NCBI GenBank assembly: GCA_030428695.1
Contig: JAUIEM010000461.1
Location: 1 to 7,021 of the forward strand
Origin: a bacterium
GTDB taxonomy: Bacteria; Planctomycetota; J058; JAJDCP01
Length of the DNA stretch: 7,021 nt
Direction: 5' to 3'
In this document: positions 5,038 to 7,021 of the stretch, piece after piece
How the letters are laid out: every line of letters begins with the position of its first letter
Numbering within the stretch: the stretch's first letter is position 1
Notes under the pieces: model-generated
Database searches by the model: none
What the model saw: the letters and a program-made list of their open reading frames with translations, nothing else
Told to the model about the DNA's origin: nothing
Program-made: the position numbers and the translations under genes

Positions 5038-6039
5038 GTGGAATGCAACAACACGACATTGCTCTGGCGCTACGCCGACGGTGAGCTGGACGAGGCCGCA
5101 ACGGCCGACCTCTACGCCCACCTGCAGGCCTGCGCCGGATGCGCCTCCGAGCTGAACGAGGTCAAGACCCTCGCCGGAGATCTCGGCGCGGTGTTCGACG
5201 CCGCCCCCTTCGGCGAGGCGCTGGTCGGTCGGACGATGGCGCGGCTGCGCTCCTCCGGACGGCAGCCGGTCGCCCGGCCCCCGCGTCGGCGCAGCTTCGC
5301 GCGCTTCGCGATCGCGGCGGCGCTGATGGCCGCGGTCGGGGCCGGTTGGTTCCTGGCGCGGACGGCGCCGACCCAGGCTCCCGTCGTCGCGTCGGTCAGC
5401 GGCGACGGCTGGCTGCTCGACGGCTCCGATGACGATGTCGAGGGCGACGTGCTGCGCGGGGCCGTCCTGACCAACGCCTCCGATGCGGGACGCGTGCTGG
5501 TCTTCAACGACGGCAGCCGGGTCACGGTCGCGCCCGACAGCAAGGTGCGCGTGTCCGAAGAGGCGGGCCGCGGACGGCTCGAGCTGGTCGGTGACGGCGC
5601 CGTGTTCGCCGACGTCAGCCACCAGGACTCGCGCTTCGAGGTCCGCTCCGGCGACCTGGTCGTCGAGGTCCTCGGCACCCGCTTCGCCGTCGAGTCGACG
5701 GACGGGGCCCGCCGGGTGCGGCTGTACGAGGGCTACATCCGCTGCAGCGCGGACGGCGTCGAGGACATGCAGATGAAGGCCGGGCAGGAGCTGCGGGTCG
5801 ACGCGTGGCAGGTCGACGTGCTCGCTCACCGCGACGGCCTCGACTTCTATCCCGACGCCGCCCGGCTGCCTCTCCCTGGCCCGGCCGCGGTGCCCGGCGC
5901 CAGCCCGACCGTCGATCCGGTCGCGCCGGTGCCGCACCCCGACTGGCCCACCACGCCGGCGCCGACCGAGCCGCCCACCGAGCAGCTCGACGTGCCCGTC
6001 GATCCGCCCGTCGACCGGGCGAACCCCGACGACAGCTAG
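5038..6039 (+). CDS. FecR-domain membrane protein with N-terminal anti-sigma-type zinc motif
   Basis: A 333-residue single-pass membrane protein. Residues 1-45 form a zf-HC2/ZAS-like motif: C3, the LLWRYADGELDE stretch (8-19), then H28-x3-C32-x2-C35, the H-x3-C-x2-C pattern of zinc anti-sigma factors. One membrane helix lies at about 88-107, so residues 1-87 are cytoplasmic and the rest is outside. A FecR domain follows (about 118-235), with TNASDAGRVLVFNDGSRVTVAPDSKVRV (145-172) and the family motif VVEVLGTRFAVES (208-220). The tail (277-333) is Pro-rich and acidic and probably extended. The start is GTG with AGGGGA 9 nt upstream; this is preferred because it places the first zinc Cys at codon 3 as in relatives, and the ATG at 5043 is out of frame. 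Known members sense an outer-membrane or surface signal and bind an ECF sigma factor, but none is encoded in this window. An intrinsic terminator candidate lies at 6076-6108. Confidence 0.88.
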   Translation: MECNNTTLLWRYADGELDEAATADLYAHLQACAGCASELNEVKTLAGDLGAVFDAAPFGEALVGRTMARLRSSGRQPVARPPRRRSFARFAIAAALMAAVGAGWFLARTAPTQAPVVASVSGDGWLLDGSDDDVEGDVLRGAVLTNASDAGRVLVFNDGSRVTVAPDSKVRVSEEAGRGRLELVGDGAVFADVSHQDSRFEVRSGDLVVEVLGTRFAVESTDGARRVRLYEGYIRCSADGVEDMQMKAGQELRVDAWQVDVLAHRDGLDFYPDAARLPLPGPAAVPGASPTVDPVAPVPHPDWPTTPAPTEPPTEQLDVPVDPPVDRANPDDS

Positions 6040-6070
6040 TTGGACTGGCGCCCCGACCTACCGCGTTCCG

Positions 6071-7021
6071 CTACCGAGACCCGAGCAGCCGCCGGGTCTC
6101 TTCCTGTTCCGGGACGATCACATCGACCAGGCAGGCGGTCTGCGCCTCCGCGAGGTGGGCGACCGGGATCAGCTCGACAGCTTCTCGAAAGTCGACGGGC
6201 AGGCTGGCGAGCTGGCCTCCATCCTCGACCGGCACCAGCACCCGCCGGTAGCCCCTGCGGTGCAGGGCGAGCAGCCGCGGCGCGAGGCCGCCGACCGCGA
6301 GCACCCTTCCGTGCAGGGTGATGCCGCCGAGCATCGCGACGTCCGGGCGCACCGGCCGCGCGACCAGCAACGACACCAGGGCGATCGTGATCGCGAGGCC
6401 GAGCTCGGCGCTGCCCGCGCTGGAGTCGCCGACCACCTGCAGGAGCAGGTCGCGCGACAGCAGGCGCTCCGGCGAGATGCGCAGCGAGGCGGCGCGGACC
6501 CGCACGGTCTGGCGCGCGAGCAGCACGGTCTCCATCAGGTCCGGCGGCGCGGGTCCCGCGACCTCGACGGCGCCGCCCCCTTCGAGCGAGGCCGCCTCGA
6601 TCTGCACGGTGCAGGGACCCGCCTCCGGCCACAGGGCCGAGGCGGTCCGCCCGACCCGGGGCCGCGGCGAGCGGGGCGCTGGCCGCTCCACCGCCTGCGG
6701 GCGGCGGGCGGCGGCGAGCAGGCGGCGCACGCCCGCTTCGTCCGCGTGGTGCGCGACCAGGCTGTCGAGCTGCTCGTTTGCGAGCGTCGGCAGCCCCTCC
6801 CGGGCGAGGAAGTGGCGCGCGATCCGCCGCTTCTCCTCCGGCGTGTAGCCCGGCAGGACCTGGACGTCGACCAGCGAGCGCAGGCGCGGCGGAATGCGGT
6901 CCGGGTGGGTCGCGGTGCCGAGCACCACCGCCCCCCAGGATCCCGGGAACGCCTTCAGCGCCAGCGCCACCCCGTAGGCACCGATCCCGAAGAACATGGT
7001 GTGGGCGAACGACACGATGCC
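6071..7021 (-). CDS. Lon-family protein with degenerate ATPase and protease sites (5' end beyond the window)
   Basis: The 3' part of a gene entering from the right edge; the frame is open to base 7021, so the GTG at 7015 is probably internal. Numbering from that codon, 314 residues are seen. Residues 29-105 match the end of the Lon AAA+ module: sensor-1 strand GAVVLGTATH, IPPRLRSLVDVQVLPGYT (41-58), EEKRRIARHFL (60-70) and sensor-2 DEAGVRRL (92-99). Residues 121-300 match the Lon protease domain: VGRTASALWPEAG, DVAMLGGITLHGRVLAVGGL (225-244) and LLALHRRGYRRVLVP (248-262). Key residues appear replaced: sensor-1 Asn is H37, the Arg finger is L48, the catalytic Ser position is E204 (or displaced), and the catalytic Lys is A245. 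Active Lon degrades proteins with ATP; this copy probably cannot. RadA and ComM also carry inactive Lon-like domains, but the Lon-type AAA+ lid argues for a true Lon relative. The Walker motifs lie outside the window. Confidence 0.85.
   Translation of the reverse strand, partial: GIVSFAHTMFFGIGAYGVALALKAFPGSWGAVVLGTATHPDRIPPRLRSLVDVQVLPGYTPEEKRRIARHFLAREGLPTLANEQLDSLVAHHADEAGVRRLLAAARRPQAVERPAPRSPRPRVGRTASALWPEAGPCTVQIEAASLEGGGAVEVAGPAPPDLMETVLLARQTVRVRAASLRISPERLLSRDLLLQVVGDSSAGSAELGLAITIALVSLLVARPVRPDVAMLGGITLHGRVLAVGGLAPRLLALHRRGYRRVLVPVEDGGQLASLPVDFREAVELIPVAHLAEAQTACLVDVIVPEQEETRRLLGSR
6076..6108 (+). terminator. Candidate intrinsic terminator of the FecR gene
   Basis: GAGACCCG (6076-6083) pairs perfectly with CGGGTCTC (6093-6100), an 8-bp GC-rich stem over a 9-nt loop, followed by the T-rich TTCCTGTT (6101-6108). 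It lies 37 nt after the FecR stop codon, inside the last codons of the convergent Lon-like gene. The T run is imperfect, so efficiency is uncertain. Confidence 0.6.

Noticed and set aside
4852..5937. The long upstream extension of the DUF1992 frame
   Set aside because: It is antisense to the FecR gene, shows no domain, and the AGGAGGA site at 4858-4864 marks the real start.
6071..7021. Assignment of the Lon-like protein to RadA, ComM or the phage-defence protein BrxL
   Set aside because: RadA and ComM have different ATPase modules; the GYT-x2-EK-x2-IA and EAGVR lid motifs are those of Lon. No BREX partner genes are visible.
1..7021. CRISPR array, tRNA, rRNA, insertion sequence or prophage element
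   Set aside because: I found no regularly spaced repeats, no cloverleaf or conserved rRNA segments, no transposase or integrase motifs and no terminal inverted repeats with target duplications.

Overview
The window is very GC-rich, densely coded bacterial chromosome DNA with clear AGGAGG-type ribosome binding sites and very short intergenic gaps. It holds eight protein genes: seven complete and one cut by the right edge. There are no RNA genes, insertion sequences, CRISPR arrays or tRNA-like structures that I can see. The gene mix (Hanks-type kinase with a membrane tail, paired CBS proteins, FecR protein with an anti-sigma-like zinc motif, Lon-family relative) fits a large-genome, GC-rich Gram-negative lineage such as Myxococcota or a related deltaproteobacterial-type group. 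That placement is inference only; nothing here is a strict taxonomic marker.

Layout. 1-123 is a leader with two nested inverted repeats. 124-1506 (+) is a 460-residue Ser/Thr kinase with an intact catalytic core, a Cys/His cluster and four membrane helices. It converges on and overlaps by 29 nt a minus-strand pair: a FemAB/GNAT-like acyltransferase of the DUF482 type (1478-2635) preceded by a class I SAM-dependent methyltransferase (2694-3410). A 109-nt divergent promoter region separates the methyltransferase from two plus-strand CBS-pair genes (3520-3951 and 4018-4437). Each CBS gene has its own TACACT -10-like box. The second CBS gene converges, 15 nt apart, on a minus-strand DUF1992 gene (4453-4851). 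A 186-nt divergent region rich in hairpins leads to a FecR protein (5038-6039, +). Beyond it, a minus-strand Lon-family protein (6071 to beyond 7021) contains, inside its own 3' end, the likely terminator of the FecR gene.

How the genes relate. Most look like independent housekeeping or signalling genes rather than one pathway. Several are sensing or control proteins: the kinase with a membrane anchor, two small proteins predicted to bind adenine nucleotides through CBS pairs, and a membrane FecR/zinc-motif protein. The methyltransferase and acyltransferase are co-oriented 58 nt apart and are probably co-transcribed.

The most unusual item is the Lon relative. Its visible part keeps the Lon fold signature from the AAA+ sensor-1 strand to the end of the protease domain. 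By my alignment, however, it has lost the sensor-1 Asn, the arginine finger, the catalytic Ser and the catalytic Lys, so it looks like a Lon pseudoenzyme. Second is a hairpin that pairs the ribosome binding site of the FecR gene with an upstream CCCCT. No complete new multi-gene defence or mobile system is visible in this window.
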